Counted from the stretch's first letter, positions 25,838 through 35,953 are shown. The stretch: 64,000 nt of DNA from Janthinobacterium sp. SUN073 (GCF_030397665.1 NZ_JAPUBT010000005.1:310001-374000), one strand, 5' to 3'. Notes: generated from the sequence alone by a model not told the origin. Translations and numbers: made by a program.

Positions 25838-26968
25838 CTAGCGTGCAGCTTGCGCCAGGCCTTGATACTCGCGGTAATAGCGCCCGCCCAGGTTGGTCAA
25901 CACTTCATAGCCGATGGTATTGGCCATGGCCGCCACGGCGTCGACCGGGTGTTCGGCGCAAATCAGGTCGACCAGGCTGCCCGGCGCGACGCGCTCCTGC
26001 GCGATGGCGCTGACGTCCAGGGTGATGGAATCCATGGAAATGGCGCCGATCTGCGGCACTTTCACGCCGTCGACGATGGCCAGGCCCTGGTTGCTCATGC
26101 TGCGCAGCCAGCCATCGGCATAGCCGACGGAGACGGTGGCCACCTGGCGCGGCGCGCTGGCCGTGTAGCGGCGGCTGTAGCCCACGTGGTCGCCGGCGGC
26201 GATGGTGCGCGTCTGCAGCACCTTGCCTTGCAGGCGCACGACCGAGCGCAGGGGATTCGGTTCGCCGCCCTGCGGCCCGATGCCGTACAAGGCAGCGCCG
26301 GGGCGCACCAGGTCAAAGTGGTAGTCGGGCGACAAAAAGATGCCCGAGGAATTGGCCAGGCTGGCGCGGTATTGCGGTAAACGGGCGCGGATGGCGATGA
26401 AACGGGCCAGCTGCTCGCCATTCATCGGGTTGCTGCGCTCGTCGGCGCAGGCCAGATGGCTCATGATGTAGCGCACCTTGATGCCGTCAAGAAAGTGGTC
26501 ATCCAGCAGCCAGGCGTCGATTTCCTGCGGCGACAGGCCCATGCGCGACATGCCCGTGTCCACCTGCACGATGGCGTCCAGGGTTTTCCCCAAGGCCTTG
26601 GCGTGCGCGCGCCAGCCGGCCACCTGCGGCTCGCTGTTGAGCACTGGCGTCAGGCCATGGGCCGTGAATTCGCCTTCCGTATCGACGGGCGGGCCGTGCA
26701 GCACGAAGATGGCCGCGTCGGGCGCCACGTGCGGGCGCAGGCTGATGCCCTCTTCCAGATGCGCCACAAAAAAGTGCCGGCAACCCTCTTCATACAGGGC
26801 CGCGCCCACTTGCGCGGCGCCCAGGCCATATGCGTCGGATTTGACGACGGCCGAGCAGGCGGCCGGATGCGCCTTGTCGCGCAGCAAGCGGTAATTGGCG
26901 CGCACGGCATCGAGGTCCACCGTCAGGATGGCGCCGCTACGTTCCTTTGCAGGCATGCTGGCCGCCAT
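25838..26968 (-). CDS. dadX: Alanine racemase (catabolic)
   Basis: 376 residues. The PLP lysine is K43 in AVVKSDAYGLG; the second catalytic base is Y264 in GDHVGYSRRY; the substrate-contacting M-R-G-type loop MSRMGLSPQE is present. It interconverts L- and D-alanine in the cytoplasm. It follows dadA with one base between them, and an Lrp-family gene is divergent from dadA, which is the arrangement of the alanine-catabolic dad operon; so the catabolic DadX rather than the biosynthetic Alr is likely. A second alr elsewhere in the genome is expected but not visible. Confidence 0.93.
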   Translation of the reverse strand: MAASMPAKERSGAILTVDLDAVRANYRLLRDKAHPAACSAVVKSDAYGLGAAQVGAALYEEGCRHFFVAHLEEGISLRPHVAPDAAIFVLHGPPVDTEGEFTAHGLTPVLNSEPQVAGWRAHAKALGKTLDAIVQVDTGMSRMGLSPQEIDAWLLDDHFLDGIKVRYIMSHLACADERSNPMNGEQLARFIAIRARLPQYRASLANSSGIFLSPDYHFDLVRPGAALYGIGPQGGEPNPLRSVVRLQGKVLQTRTIAAGDHVGYSRRYTASAPRQVATVSVGYADGWLRSMSNQGLAIVDGVKVPQIGAISMDSITLDVSAIAQERVAPGSLVDLICAEHPVDAVAAMANTIGYEVLTNLGGRYYREYQGLAQAAR

Positions 26969-26969
26969 C

Positions 26970-28259
26970 TCAGGCTCCCGCGTATTGCAGTTTGCCGCCG
27001 CGCTGCGCGCCGCTGTAGCGGCTGACGGACAGGTCGTCGGCCAGAATCGCCGGCTGTTTCGACGACATCAGGTCGGCCAGCAATTGCGCCGAACCGCAGG
27101 ACATGGTCCAGCCCAGCGTGCCGTGGCCCGTGTTGAGGAACAGGTTGCGCAGCGGCGTGCGGCCGACGATCGGCGTGCCGTCCGGCGTCATCGGACGCAA
27201 GCCCGTCCAGAACGTGGCGTCGGCCGTGTTGCCGCCGCCGGGGAACAGGTCGTTGACGACCATTTCCAGCGTTTCGCGGCGGCGCGGGTTCAGGTTCAGG
27301 TTGTAGCCAGCGATTTCCGCCATGCCGCCCACGCGGATGCGGTCGTCGAAACGCGTCACGGCAATTTTATATGTTTCATCGAGGATGGTCGACACGGGCG
27401 CCTTGGCCGCGTTGACGATCGGCACGGTGATCGAATAGCCCTTCAATGGATACACGGGAATGTCGAGCAGCGGCTTCATGAAGCCCGTCGAGTAGGAACC
27501 CAGCGCCACCACGTAGGAATCGGCCTTGACGATTTCCGCGCCGCATTGCACGCCGGCAATCTCGTTGCCCTGCGTCAGCAAGGCATCGATGGAGACGCCG
27601 TAACGGAACTTCACGCCCAGCGCCTCGGCCATTTCCGACAGGCGCGTGGTAAACAGCTGGCAATCGCCCGTTTCATCGTTGGGCAGGCGCAAGCCGCCGA
27701 ACAGTTTATGCTTGACCGCTTCGAGGGCCGGCTCGGCGCGCGACAGCTCGTTGCGCTGCAGCACTTCATACGGTACGCCGGCATCCTTGAGCACTTCGAT
27801 ATCCTTGGCGGCGTCGTTGTATTGCTTTTCGGTGCGGAACAATTGCATCGTGCCTTGCTGGCGGCCTTCATACGTGATGCCCGCTTCGGCGCGCAGCACC
27901 TTGAAGCAGTCGCGGCTGTATTCGGCCAGGCGCACCATGCGTTCCTTGTTCACCGCATACGCTTCCGGTGTGCAATTACGCAACATCTGCCACATCCATT
28001 TGAGCTGGGCGGCGCTGCCGTCGAGCGAGATGGCCAGGGGCGCGTGGCGCTGCATCATCCACTTCACGGCTTTCAGGGGAATGCCGGGCGCGGCCCATGG
28101 CGAAGCGTAGCCGGGCGAGATTTGCCCCGCATTCGCGAAGCTGGTTTCCAGTGCCGGGCCCGGCTGGCGGTCGATGACGGTCACCTCATGTCCTGCCTTG
28201 GCCAGATAGTAAGCACTGGTGACGCCGATGACGCCGCTACCCAGAATCACGATACGCAT
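26970..28259 (-). CDS. dadA: D-amino acid dehydrogenase
   Basis: 429 residues. FAD-binding Rossmann motif [22 protein letters not shown] at the N-terminus, and the C-terminal FAD/substrate signature [24 protein letters not shown]. DadA oxidatively deaminates D-alanine and other D-amino acids and passes electrons to the respiratory chain. With dadX it turns L-alanine into pyruvate. The gene is divergent from an Lrp regulator across 105 bp. Confidence 0.95.
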   Translation of the reverse strand: MRIVILGSGVIGVTSAYYLAKAGHEVTVIDRQPGPALETSFANAGQISPGYASPWAAPGIPLKAVKWMMQRHAPLAISLDGSAAQLKWMWQMLRNCTPEAYAVNKERMVRLAEYSRDCFKVLRAEAGITYEGRQQGTMQLFRTEKQYNDAAKDIEVLKDAGVPYEVLQRNELSRAEPALEAVKHKLFGGLRLPNDETGDCQLFTTRLSEMAEALGVKFRYGVSIDALLTQGNEIAGVQCGAEIVKADSYVVALGSYSTGFMKPLLDIPVYPLKGYSITVPIVNAAKAPVSTILDETYKIAVTRFDDRIRVGGMAEIAGYNLNLNPRRRETLEMVVNDLFPGGGNTADATFWTGLRPMTPDGTPIVGRTPLRNLFLNTGHGTLGWTMSCGSAQLLADLMSSKQPAILADDLSVSRYSGAQRGGKLQYAGA

Positions 28260-28364
28260 AGTTTCCTCATTATATTTTTTAGGCTATTGCCAGATTAACC
28301 GCTATCATATTGGGAAAGAGCCAGTATTTGTTCACGTATAAATCGAGATATTCAGCAATAAATC

Positions 28365-28865
28365 ATGAGAATCCTTAAAGAATCGGCACGTGGCCTCGAC
28401 AAGCTGGACCGCCACATCCTGCGCATCCTGCAGCAGGATGGCCGCATCTCGATGAAAGACCTGGGCGAACAGGTGGGCCTGTCGATCACGCCCTGCATCG
28501 AGCGGGTCAAGCGCATGGAGCGCGACGGCGTCATCACGGGCTACCATGCCAAGGTGAACCCGGCCGCGCTGGGCGCCAAGCTGCTCGTCTTTGTGGAGAT
28601 TACTCTCAATCAAAAGTCGGCGTCCGCCTTCGAACAATTCCGCCGCGAAGTGTTGCAAATTCCCGAAGTGCAAGAATGCCATCTGGTGTCGGGCGACTTC
28701 GATTACCTGATCAAGGCGCGCATCCATGAAATGGCCGAGTACCGCAAACTGCTGGGCGACATGCTGCTGCAGCTGCCGGGCGCCGCGCAATCGAAAAGCT
28801 ATGTGGTGATGGAAGAAATCAAGGAAACCCTGGCGCTCTCGACCGACGTGCTGCAGAGCCGCTAA
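28365..28865 (+). CDS. dadR: Lrp/AsnC-family regulator of the dad operon
   Basis: 166 residues. An N-terminal winged helix (LDKLDRHILRILQQDGRISMKDLGEQVGLS then TPCIERVKRMERDGVITGY) is followed by the RAM effector domain (LLVFVEITL, VQECHLVSGDFDYLIKARI). It is divergent from dadA, so by analogy with DadR of other proteobacteria it should activate dadAX with alanine as effector. The intergenic stretch is AT-rich, as Lrp sites usually are, but I cannot place a single consensus box. Confidence 0.9.
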   Translation: MRILKESARGLDKLDRHILRILQQDGRISMKDLGEQVGLSITPCIERVKRMERDGVITGYHAKVNPAALGAKLLVFVEITLNQKSASAFEQFRREVLQIPEVQECHLVSGDFDYLIKARIHEMAEYRKLLGDMLLQLPGAAQSKSYVVMEEIKETLALSTDVLQSR

Positions 28866-29012
28866 AGGTAGCACCAGCCGGCACCAAAGGCATCATTTTG
28901 TGCGCCTTTGTATAATCTGGTAGCACATTCGTGGCGACCCAAGCACACTCCCTCCTGACATCACGCCCGTCCCCTCTGAGATTGGAAGCAGTGATGCACA
29001 CCGGGAGTCCAT

Positions 29013-29360
29013 ATGAACACATTGATAAAACTGGCAGCTTCCTGCCTCGCGGGCCTGGCCGTGGCCATGTGCACCGCCAGTGAATACAAGGTCAACCGCG
29101 CGCCCGACAATGGCGCCATCTATCAGAACATCCAGGTCGGCAAGACCACCCGCCTCGACCTCGACGCGGCCCTGGGCAACGCCACCGTCGTCAGCTTCGA
29201 TCCCGGCTATGAAGTCTGGGTCTACAAGAACCAGTTGCAAACCCCCAAGGTGACGCGGCTGCTCCCCCTGCTGGGTGAAAAAGGCACGCGCGAAGTGGCC
29301 GTCATGTTCGACCAGGCGGGTGTCGTCAGGAAATTCCGGATACACGAGCCGCGCAAGTAG
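29013..29360 (+). CDS. BamE/SmpA-like small exported protein
   Basis: 115 residues with an N-terminal export signal ending VAMCTAS; the Met before Cys makes the lipobox imperfect, so lipidation is uncertain. The mature part has the BamE-like layout: YQNIQVGKTTRLDLDAALGNATVV (helix after a QxGxT turn) followed by YEVWVYKNQLQ and MFDQAGVVRKFRIHEP strands. A role in outer-membrane assembly is possible; it is shorter than BamE itself. Its 3' end overlaps that of the convergent EamA gene by 35 bp. Confidence 0.75.
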   Translation: MNTLIKLAASCLAGLAVAMCTASEYKVNRAPDNGAIYQNIQVGKTTRLDLDAALGNATVVSFDPGYEVWVYKNQLQTPKVTRLLPLLGEKGTREVAVMFDQAGVVRKFRIHEPRK

Positions 29361-30270
29361 GCGGCCGATGCGCTGCGGCGCATGCCAGCACGCCCGCCAG
29401 CAGCAGCATGGTGGCCGCAGCCTCGGCCAGCGTGGGCCAGCGCTGCTCCCACAAGTAGCCGTACAGCAAGGCAAACAGGAATTCAAAGACAATCATCTGA
29501 CCCATCAGGGTCAGCGGCAAGACGCGGCTGGCATGGTTCCACAAGCCATTGCCAAGGACGGAACACAGCAGCGCGACACCCGTGACGACACCGGCAAACT
29601 GCAGCCAGGCCGTGGCGCCATGCTGGACAGGTGCGGCAAGTGCAACGGGGATGGCCAGCAGTACCGCGGCACCACCCGTGACCACGCCCGTCAGTAAATT
29701 CCACTCGTGCGCCGAGACCGAACGCAACTGCCCCAGCCAGCGGCTGTTGCCGACCGCGTACACCGTCCACGATAGCAGCGCCGCCAGCGCGCACAGCAAA
29801 CCCGGCAGCGATGCATGACGGGGACTGGCCAGCGACTGCCAGCTGATGCACAGCAAGCCGGCAATGCTGAGCAGCAGCGAGGGAAGCAGGCGCCGCAGCG
29901 GCACGGCATGCCGGTCGCGGCTGCCCACGAGCGTGACGACCAGCGGCAGCAAGCCGATCACCATCGACGTCATGGCCACGCCACCCGTCTGCACGGCGCT
30001 GGCCAGCAGCACGTAATACACGATATTGCCTGTCAGGCTGAGCCAGATCAGCCCGCGCCATTCGCGCCAGGTCAGTGTGCGCAGCAGACGCCGCCACGAC
30101 GGCGCGACCAGCACGGCCGCGATCAGGCCATACGCCAGGTAGCGGCCCACGGACATTTCCAGCGGCCGGAATGCGGGGATCAGCGCCGGCGCCAGGAACA
30201 CCAGCCCCCATAGCGCGCCCGCGCCGATGCCAGCCAGCATACCCAGCCGGCTCTTGTTTTCTTGATGCAT
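29326..30270 (-). CDS. EamA/DMT-family membrane transporter
   Basis: 314 residues, about ten membrane helices in the two EamA repeats (LAGIGAGALWGLVFLAPALIP at the start of the first; SVLGNGLWNHASRVLPLTLMG in the second). The ATG at 30270 follows AGGAGATTGAGC; a TTG two codons earlier is too close to the ribosome site. Members export amino acids or other metabolites across the inner membrane. It follows an AraC regulator on the same strand by 58 bp, so the two may form one transcript and the regulator may control export. Confidence 0.88.
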   Translation of the reverse strand: MHQENKSRLGMLAGIGAGALWGLVFLAPALIPAFRPLEMSVGRYLAYGLIAAVLVAPSWRRLLRTLTWREWRGLIWLSLTGNIVYYVLLASAVQTGGVAMTSMVIGLLPLVVTLVGSRDRHAVPLRRLLPSLLLSIAGLLCISWQSLASPRHASLPGLLCALAALLSWTVYAVGNSRWLGQLRSVSAHEWNLLTGVVTGGAAVLLAIPVALAAPVQHGATAWLQFAGVVTGVALLCSVLGNGLWNHASRVLPLTLMGQMIVFEFLFALLYGYLWEQRWPTLAEAAATMLLLAGVLACAAAHRPPTCAARVSGIS

Positions 30271-30328
30271 GCTCAATCTCCTGAAAAGGAGATTGTGGCA
30301 AGTCTGCCGCGTCCATTCTTGGCGCCAG

Positions 30329-31093
30329 CTACTGCCTTATTGACTGTTTCTCGCGACATGCGCGCCGGTAGGCGGCAGGCGTGACATCCATGCTGTCACG
30401 CATGGCCCGCGTCAGCGCGCTCTGCTCGGAAAAGCCGGTCGCCAGCGCGATCCCGGCGAGGCTGGCGTCGCTGGCGGCAAGCAGTTCGCAAGCCCGCGTT
30501 ATGCGCTGCTGCAACAGCCAGGCATGTGGACTGGCATCCATTTCCTCGCGGAACAGCGCGTGCAAGCGACTGACGCTCAGGCTGGCAAAACGCGCCATCG
30601 ACGCCGTCGACCACGGCAAGCCCGGCTCGGCTTGCACACGGGCAACCAGCGCGCCCAGGCGCGAACGGGGCTGCGGCTCTCCCAGCAGCAAGGTATCGAG
30701 CAATAGCGGCGTCCAGCCCGCGACGATGGCTGGCGTCAGCGCCTGCTGCTGCGCCATGACGCCCAGGTACTCGATCAGCTTGCGGGCGCCCGGCCCGATC
30801 GCCGTATAAGGACGCTCCAGCAGCAGCTGCCAGCAGCCCTTGGTCACGGTGGCCGCACCCACGTCGAGGATGATGGAATGGTTGGCCACCTGGCTATACT
30901 GGGCATGCCAGGTGTGCGCCGGGATCACCACGCCCTGCTGCGCATCCACCTTTCCCGCCCTGCCGTCGATGTCCAGCAACAGCTGGCCGTGCAGGGGCAG
31001 CACCAGTTGCACGAAATCATGCCGGTTCGGCGCACCGATTTCCGCATAGCTGCGAAAGCTGAGGTCGATGGCAGGCTGTGGTGTGCTGGACAT
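30329..31093 (-). CDS. AraC-family transcriptional regulator
   Basis: 254 residues. A cupin-like sensor half (FVQLVLPLHGQLLLDIDGRAGKVDAQQGVVIPAHTWHAQ) is followed by a C-terminal AraC domain (PWSTASMARFASLSVSRLHALFREEM and SLAGIALATGFSEQSALTRAMRD). It is upstream of and on the same strand as the EamA transporter gene, probably its regulator. The effector is unknown. Confidence 0.9.
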   Translation of the reverse strand: MSSTPQPAIDLSFRSYAEIGAPNRHDFVQLVLPLHGQLLLDIDGRAGKVDAQQGVVIPAHTWHAQYSQVANHSIILDVGAATVTKGCWQLLLERPYTAIGPGARKLIEYLGVMAQQQALTPAIVAGWTPLLLDTLLLGEPQPRSRLGALVARVQAEPGLPWSTASMARFASLSVSRLHALFREEMDASPHAWLLQQRITRACELLAASDASLAGIALATGFSEQSALTRAMRDSMDVTPAAYRRACREKQSIRQ

Positions 31094-31207
31094 GGCGAGG
31101 GTGCCCGGGTGAATAAGCCCCTATTTTATCAGCAGGCAGGTGCACCGAGACGCGCGCCTGGCGCTGCCAGCTTGCCCTACACTGGCATTTTATATTCCGG
31201 TGCCTCC

Positions 31208-32068
31208 ATGCAACAACCTGCGAACCTCGCCCACATTTCGGTGGAACAAGACTGGCAACACACGACAGCGTTTCCACCGCTCGGCTTCACCCCGTTTTCC
31301 GAAGGCGCGCTGGGCAATGGCGACACCTTCGGCCTCTACTGGCCTATCGGGCGCGAAGCGTCCGAACCGATCGTGGTCGAGACCTGGCACGACGAGTGGC
31401 GCATCCAGCCGCACTTTTCCAGCCTGGCGGCATTTCTGCAAGCCTATGCAGCCGCGGAGGACGAGTATGTCGGCACGCCGTCGCTGGCCGATGATCCCGC
31501 CTCGCCGCGCGCCGCCTATCTGGAAGCCAAGGAATTGATTGCGCAGCAAAACCCGGCGGCGGCCATCGCGCTGCTGGAAGCGGCGCTGGCCGTCGTTCCC
31601 GAATATACGGACGCCCTGGTGCTGCTGCATGGCCAGTATGTGCGCGCGGGAAGAATCGGGGAAGCCGTCAAGGTGGCCATCCAGGCGATCATCTCGCCAC
31701 CGTCCTTTGGCGGCCCGCCATTCAAGGCCTTGCAATGGCTGCGCACGCAGCCGGTGCCGGACGGAGAACTCGACCCCATCTGGCGCGCCTGCGGGCAGTT
31801 GTCGTTCAACTTTGGCGGCAGCAAGGAAAATACCGATTATCCCGTGCTGCTGGCCGCCATCGCCACCTATGTGGAGCAAGGCAAGCATGTTTGCGCCTCG
31901 ACCCTGATGCAGACGTATGCCGAACTGATGAGCGCGGAAACCGTGTCCTTCCAGGAGCGCTACGATTTCGATGCCACAGCATTTGTCGCGCGGCAAATTG
32001 CCGTCAGCGCGATGCTGCCCCAGGGCAGCCGCGACCCGGCCACGCTATGGTTGTCCCACATGGCCTAG
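31208..32068 (+). CDS. SMI1/KNR4 (SUKH)-like and TPR-like protein
   Basis: 286 residues. Residues ~20-75 (PLGFTPFSEGALGNGDTFGLYWPIG, EPIVVETWHDEWRIQPHFSSLAAFLQAY) look like a SUKH/SMI1 domain, with the YWP and WHDEW strands. Residues ~100-150 (AKELIAQQNPAAAIALLEAALAVVPEYTDALVLLHG) form TPR-like helices, and the rest is helical. SUKH proteins are often toxin-immunity proteins, but no toxin is adjacent here. The ribosome site is weak. The 3' end overlaps that of the convergent GlxA-type gene by 24 bp. Confidence 0.7.
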   Translation: MQQPANLAHISVEQDWQHTTAFPPLGFTPFSEGALGNGDTFGLYWPIGREASEPIVVETWHDEWRIQPHFSSLAAFLQAYAAAEDEYVGTPSLADDPASPRAAYLEAKELIAQQNPAAAIALLEAALAVVPEYTDALVLLHGQYVRAGRIGEAVKVAIQAIISPPSFGGPPFKALQWLRTQPVPDGELDPIWRACGQLSFNFGGSKENTDYPVLLAAIATYVEQGKHVCASTLMQTYAELMSAETVSFQERYDFDATAFVARQIAVSAMLPQGSRDPATLWLSHMA

Positions 32069-33052
32069 CTGCTGCCGGAACAGCTTGCGATACGCCGACG
32101 GCGACGTCTGCAAGTTTGCCCGGAAATGCTGGCGCAGCGACAAGGCCGTGCCGAAGCCGGCCTCTTGCGCTACGACATCGATCGAGGCTGCGCTTTTTTC
32201 CAGCAGGCCTTGCGCATGCGCCAGACGCTGGTTCAGCAACCACTGCTTGAACGATGTGCCCGTGGCCTGGCGGAAATGGCGCGTGAAGTTGCGCCGGCTC
32301 ATGGCGGCCCGCTCGGCCAGCGCGTCGATGCTGTGCGCCTGGCCCAGGTTGGCGGTCACGCAGGCGAGCACCTCGGCAAAGCGCCCTTCGCTGCCGGACA
32401 CGGGCAGCGGGCGCTCGATGAATTGCGCCTGCCCACCCTGGCGGTGTGGCGCCACCAGCAGCCGGCGCGCCACGCGGTTGGCCACCTCGGCGCCGGCCAG
32501 CTGGCGCAGCAGGTACAAACAGCAATCGAGACCGGCCGCCACGCCCGCCGACGTCAGCACGGCGCCATCGTCCACATACAGCACTTCGCGGTCCACCCTG
32601 ACCCTGGGATAGCGGGCCGCCAGCTGCTCCGCCATGCCCCAGTGCGTGGCCGCGCGCTTGCCATCCAACAAGCCCCCCTGCGCCAGGGGAAACGCGCCCA
32701 GGCACAGGCCCACCATGCGCGCACCGCGCCGGCTGGCCGCCTGCAGCGCCGCGACCAGTGACGGTGCGGCATCGCGGCAATCGTCGTGCCAGGCTGGCAT
32801 GATGACGATATCGGCATCCTCCAGCCCTTCCAGGCCGAACTCGGGCGTGATGCAAAAGCCGGCCGCCGTGCGCAAGGGCGCGGGATCGGCGGCGCAGACG
32901 CGCACGTGAAAAGGCGGCAGATCGGCCTCGTCCGTCTGGGCGCCAAACACGAGGCAAGGCACGGACAAGTGAAATGGCGTCATGCCATCGAAGGCGATCA
33001 CGGCGATGCGCAAGGGAGCGGAAGTAGCGGAAGTATCGGAAATTGTAGGCAT
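32045..33052 (-). CDS. GlxA-type regulator (DJ-1/PfpI domain plus AraC HTH)
   Basis: 335 residues. The first ~190 form a DJ-1/PfpI-like domain (RIAVIAFDGMTPFHLSVPCLVFG, VGLCLGAFPLAQGGLLDGKRAATHW, with the nucleophile elbow Cys in GLCLGAF). The last ~100 hold two AraC-type helix-turn-helix motifs (HSIDALAERAAMSRRNFTRHFRQ and ASIDVVAQEAGFGTALSLRQHF). It is divergent from an isochorismatase-family gene 112 bp away, which it probably controls. Confidence 0.92.
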   Translation of the reverse strand: MPTISDTSATSAPLRIAVIAFDGMTPFHLSVPCLVFGAQTDEADLPPFHVRVCAADPAPLRTAAGFCITPEFGLEGLEDADIVIMPAWHDDCRDAAPSLVAALQAASRRGARMVGLCLGAFPLAQGGLLDGKRAATHWGMAEQLAARYPRVRVDREVLYVDDGAVLTSAGVAAGLDCCLYLLRQLAGAEVANRVARRLLVAPHRQGGQAQFIERPLPVSGSEGRFAEVLACVTANLGQAHSIDALAERAAMSRRNFTRHFRQATGTSFKQWLLNQRLAHAQGLLEKSAASIDVVAQEAGFGTALSLRQHFRANLQTSPSAYRKLFRQQLGHVGQP

Positions 33053-33164
33053 GGCCCGATTTTATCGCAGATAGGCCTTCAGGCCACTTTTTGTTTGTAA
33101 CGCACGGCTTGAAAATGACTGTATCGGGGAAGTCCTTCCTCTTTCAACCATCTCAGGAGAACCC

Positions 33165-33809
33165 ATGTCCACCGAATTATCCACCGCCCCACGCCGCGCC
33201 CTGCTCGTCATCGACGTGCAAAATGAATACTTCACGGGCGACATGCCCATCGAATATCCGTCCGTCGACATTTCCCTGCCCAACATCGTCCAGGCCATGG
33301 CCGCCGCCCACGCCGCCGGCGTGCCCGTCATCGTCGTCCAGCACGATGCGCCGGAAACTTCCCCCATCTTCGCCAAGGGCAGCGACGGCTGGCAGCTGCA
33401 CCCGCAAGTAGCCGCCTTTGCCGCCGACCACCGTATCAACAAGGTCATGGGCAGCGCCTTCGCGGGCACGGACTTGCGCGCCTGGCTGGAGAACCGCAAC
33501 ATCGACACCCTGACGGTGACCGGCTACATGACGCACAACTGCGACGCCGCTACCATCTACCACGCCGCGCACGACGGCTTGCAAGTCGAGTTCCTGCAGG
33601 ACGCTACCGGCACCCTGCCCTACGCGAATGCGGGTGGCACGGCCAGCGCCGAGGAAATCCACCGCGTCTTCAGCGCCGTATTCCACTCGAATTTCGCCGC
33701 CGTCGCCAGCACGCAGGACTGGCTGGCTGCCGTGCGCGAGGGCAAGCCGCTGGAAAAGGATAATATTTATCTGTCGAACCAGCGCGCGCGACAAGCGCAG
33801 GCGAACTGA
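33165..33809 (+). CDS. Isochorismatase-family cysteine hydrolase
   Basis: 214 residues of the isochorismatase-like hydrolase fold. The catalytic Asp is D17 in LLVIDVQNEY, the Cys is C126 in GYMTHNCDAA, and the family Lys is in the NKVMGSAF segment before it. Such enzymes cleave amide or vinyl-ether bonds (nicotinamidase, N-carbamoylsarcosine amidase and others). The substrate is not clear. AGGAGAACCC precedes the ATG. The divergent GlxA-type regulator is the likely controller. Confidence 0.9.
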   Translation: MSTELSTAPRRALLVIDVQNEYFTGDMPIEYPSVDISLPNIVQAMAAAHAAGVPVIVVQHDAPETSPIFAKGSDGWQLHPQVAAFAADHRINKVMGSAFAGTDLRAWLENRNIDTLTVTGYMTHNCDAATIYHAAHDGLQVEFLQDATGTLPYANAGGTASAEEIHRVFSAVFHSNFAAVASTQDWLAAVREGKPLEKDNIYLSNQRARQAQAN

Positions 33810-33863
33810 CGCGGGCAGGCATGGGCGGGTATCATGCGTCCATTCCCTACTTGATGATGAACG

Positions 33864-34424
33864 ATGCGAAAAATAACTGTGCTGGGCTTGACGACTGCGG
33901 GTGTTTTCCTGCTTTCTACCGCCGCGTTGGTGCTGGCGGGCCTGCACGACAAACTGGCGCCCGCCGACGTGATCGTCGTGCCCGGCAACACCATCCTGCC
34001 CGACGGCACGCCCAGCCCCCGCCTGCAGGCGCGGCTCGACGTGGCACTCCAGCAATTCCAGGAACACCGGACGCCGCGCATCCTCGTCAGCGGGGCGACG
34101 GGCAAGGAAGGTTTTGATGAGGCCGCATCGATGGCCCGCTATCTGATCAATCGCGGCGTGCCTGCCAGTGCCATCATCGAGGATAGTCAAGGCTGGACCA
34201 CGGATGCCACGGCGCGCAACGCGGCGTTTCTCATGCGCCAGCACGGCTGGAAGACGGCCATGGTCGCCACGCAATATTTTCACGTGCCCCGCTTCCGCCT
34301 GGCACTGGAGCGGGCCGGCATCACCGTCAGCGGCCAGGTGCACGCGCCCTATGTTGAACTGCGCGACCTGTATTCCGTGCCGCGCGAAACGGTGGGGTAC
34401 GCCGTGTATTTCATGCGCCATTGA
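33864..34424 (+). CDS. YdcF-family (DUF218) membrane-anchored protein
   Basis: 186 residues. One N-terminal membrane helix (VLGLTTAGVFLLSTAALVLAGL) is followed by a DUF218 domain: ADVIVVPGNTILPDGTPSPRLQARLDVALQQF, RILVSGATGKEGFDEAASMARYLINRGVP, and TDATARNAAF with VATQYFHVPRFRLALERAG. These are the usual conserved segments of the family, thought to act on envelope precursors. It lies 54 bp after the isochorismatase gene and ends 7 bp before the convergent glpK. Confidence 0.85.
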   Translation: MRKITVLGLTTAGVFLLSTAALVLAGLHDKLAPADVIVVPGNTILPDGTPSPRLQARLDVALQQFQEHRTPRILVSGATGKEGFDEAASMARYLINRGVPASAIIEDSQGWTTDATARNAAFLMRQHGWKTAMVATQYFHVPRFRLALERAGITVSGQVHAPYVELRDLYSVPRETVGYAVYFMRH

Positions 34425-34431
34425 TACCAGC

Positions 34432-35925
34432 TCACTCGCTCCAGTCGCGCGAGCGCTCCACGGCGCGCCGCCATTTGTGCAGCCGCGTCAGGCGCTCGTC
34501 GGCCGCCATGGCCGGTTCGAAACGTCGCCCCACCTGCCACTGGGCGGCGATTTCTTCCTGCGATTCCCAGAACCCCACGGCCAGGCCCGCCAGGTAGGCG
34601 GCGCCCAGGGCCGTCGTTTCCGTCACCACGGGACGCACCACGGGCACATTCAAGATGTCGGCCTGGAACTGCATCAGCATGTCGTTGCGCGCCGCGCCGC
34701 CGTCGACGCGCAATTCGGAGAGCGCAATGCCCGCGTCGTCCTGCATGGCGGACAGCACATCGACGTTCTGGTACGCCACGCCTTCCAGCGCCGCGCGCGC
34801 GATGTGCGCCTTGCCCGTGCCGCGCGTGATGCCGATCAGGGTACCGCGCGCATACGGGTCCCAGTACGGCGCACCGAGACCGGCGAACGCGGGCACGAAG
34901 ACCAGGCCGCCCGAATCGGGCACGCTGGTGGCCAGCGCTTCCACTTCGGACGAGTCGCGGATGATGCCCAGCCCATCGCGCATCCACTGCACGGCTGCGC
35001 CCGCGATAAAGGCGCTGCCTTCGAGCAAGTAGTCGGTCTTGTCGCTGCCCGCGCCCAGGCTCCAGCCCACCGTCGTCAACAGCCGGTTTTTCGATGGCAA
35101 GGGGCGCTTGCCCACGTTCATCAGCATGAAGCAGCCCGTGCCGTAGGTATTTTTCGCCATGCCCGGCTTCAGACACACCTGGCCGAACGTCGCGGCCTGC
35201 TGGTCGCCCGCGATGCCGGCGATCGGCACGGAGATGCCCAGCAAGTCCACGCGCGTGTGCGCGGCCACGCCGCTCGATGGCACGACGTCTGGCAGCAGCG
35301 AGGCGGGAATGTCGAGCAGCGCCAGCAGATCCGTGTCCCACTGTAAAGTATGAATATTGAACAGCATGGTGCGCGCCGCGTTGCTCGTATCCGTCAAGTG
35401 GGCGCCGCTCATCTTGTAGATCAGCCAACTGTCGATGGTGCCGAAGGCCAGTTCTCCCCGCTCGGCGCGCGCGCGGGCGCCGGGAACGTTGTCGAGCAGC
35501 CATTTCAATTTAGTCGCGGAAAAATAGGCGTCCAGCACGAGCCCCGTCTTTTGCTGGATCAGGTCCGCCTTGCCCTGCCCGACCAGTTGCTCGCAATAGG
35601 CGGCATTTCTCCGGTCTTGCCAGACGATGGCGTTGGCGACGGGCTCGCCCGTGGCGCGGTCCCACAGCACCGTCGTTTCGCGCTGGTTGGTCACGCCGAT
35701 GGCGGCCACATCGGAAGCGGCCACGCCGCTGTCGCGCAGCACCTGCCGCAGCACGCCTTCCTGCGAGGCCCAGATGTCGTTCGCGTCATGCTCGACCCAG
35801 CCCGGCTGGGGGAAAATCTGGCGGAATTCGCGCTGCGCGCTGGCGTGCGGCCGGCCCGCATGATCAAACAGGATGGCACGCGAACTGGTGGTACCTTGGT
35901 CTAAAGCAAGTATGTATTTGGTCAT
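34432..35925 (-). CDS. glpK: Glycerol kinase
   Basis: 497 residues, the usual length. The N-terminal ATPase motif is [21 protein letters not shown]; the FGGY signatures include [24 protein letters not shown] and [34 protein letters not shown]. It phosphorylates glycerol to glycerol-3-phosphate in the cytoplasm. It is the last gene of the glp operon, 80 bp after glpV, with a stem-loop between them. The start at 35925 (MTKYILALD) fits the family; an earlier ATG would add 13 non-conserved residues. Confidence 0.97.
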   Translation of the reverse strand: MTKYILALDQGTTSSRAILFDHAGRPHASAQREFRQIFPQPGWVEHDANDIWASQEGVLRQVLRDSGVAASDVAAIGVTNQRETTVLWDRATGEPVANAIVWQDRRNAAYCEQLVGQGKADLIQQKTGLVLDAYFSATKLKWLLDNVPGARARAERGELAFGTIDSWLIYKMSGAHLTDTSNAARTMLFNIHTLQWDTDLLALLDIPASLLPDVVPSSGVAAHTRVDLLGISVPIAGIAGDQQAATFGQVCLKPGMAKNTYGTGCFMLMNVGKRPLPSKNRLLTTVGWSLGAGSDKTDYLLEGSAFIAGAAVQWMRDGLGIIRDSSEVEALATSVPDSGGLVFVPAFAGLGAPYWDPYARGTLIGITRGTGKAHIARAALEGVAYQNVDVLSAMQDDAGIALSELRVDGGAARNDMLMQFQADILNVPVVRPVVTETTALGAAYLAGLAVGFWESQEEIAAQWQVGRRFEPAMAADERLTRLHKWRRAVERSRDWSE

Positions 35926-35953
35926 GGTCGCTACTACGTCTATACAGTGAAGA

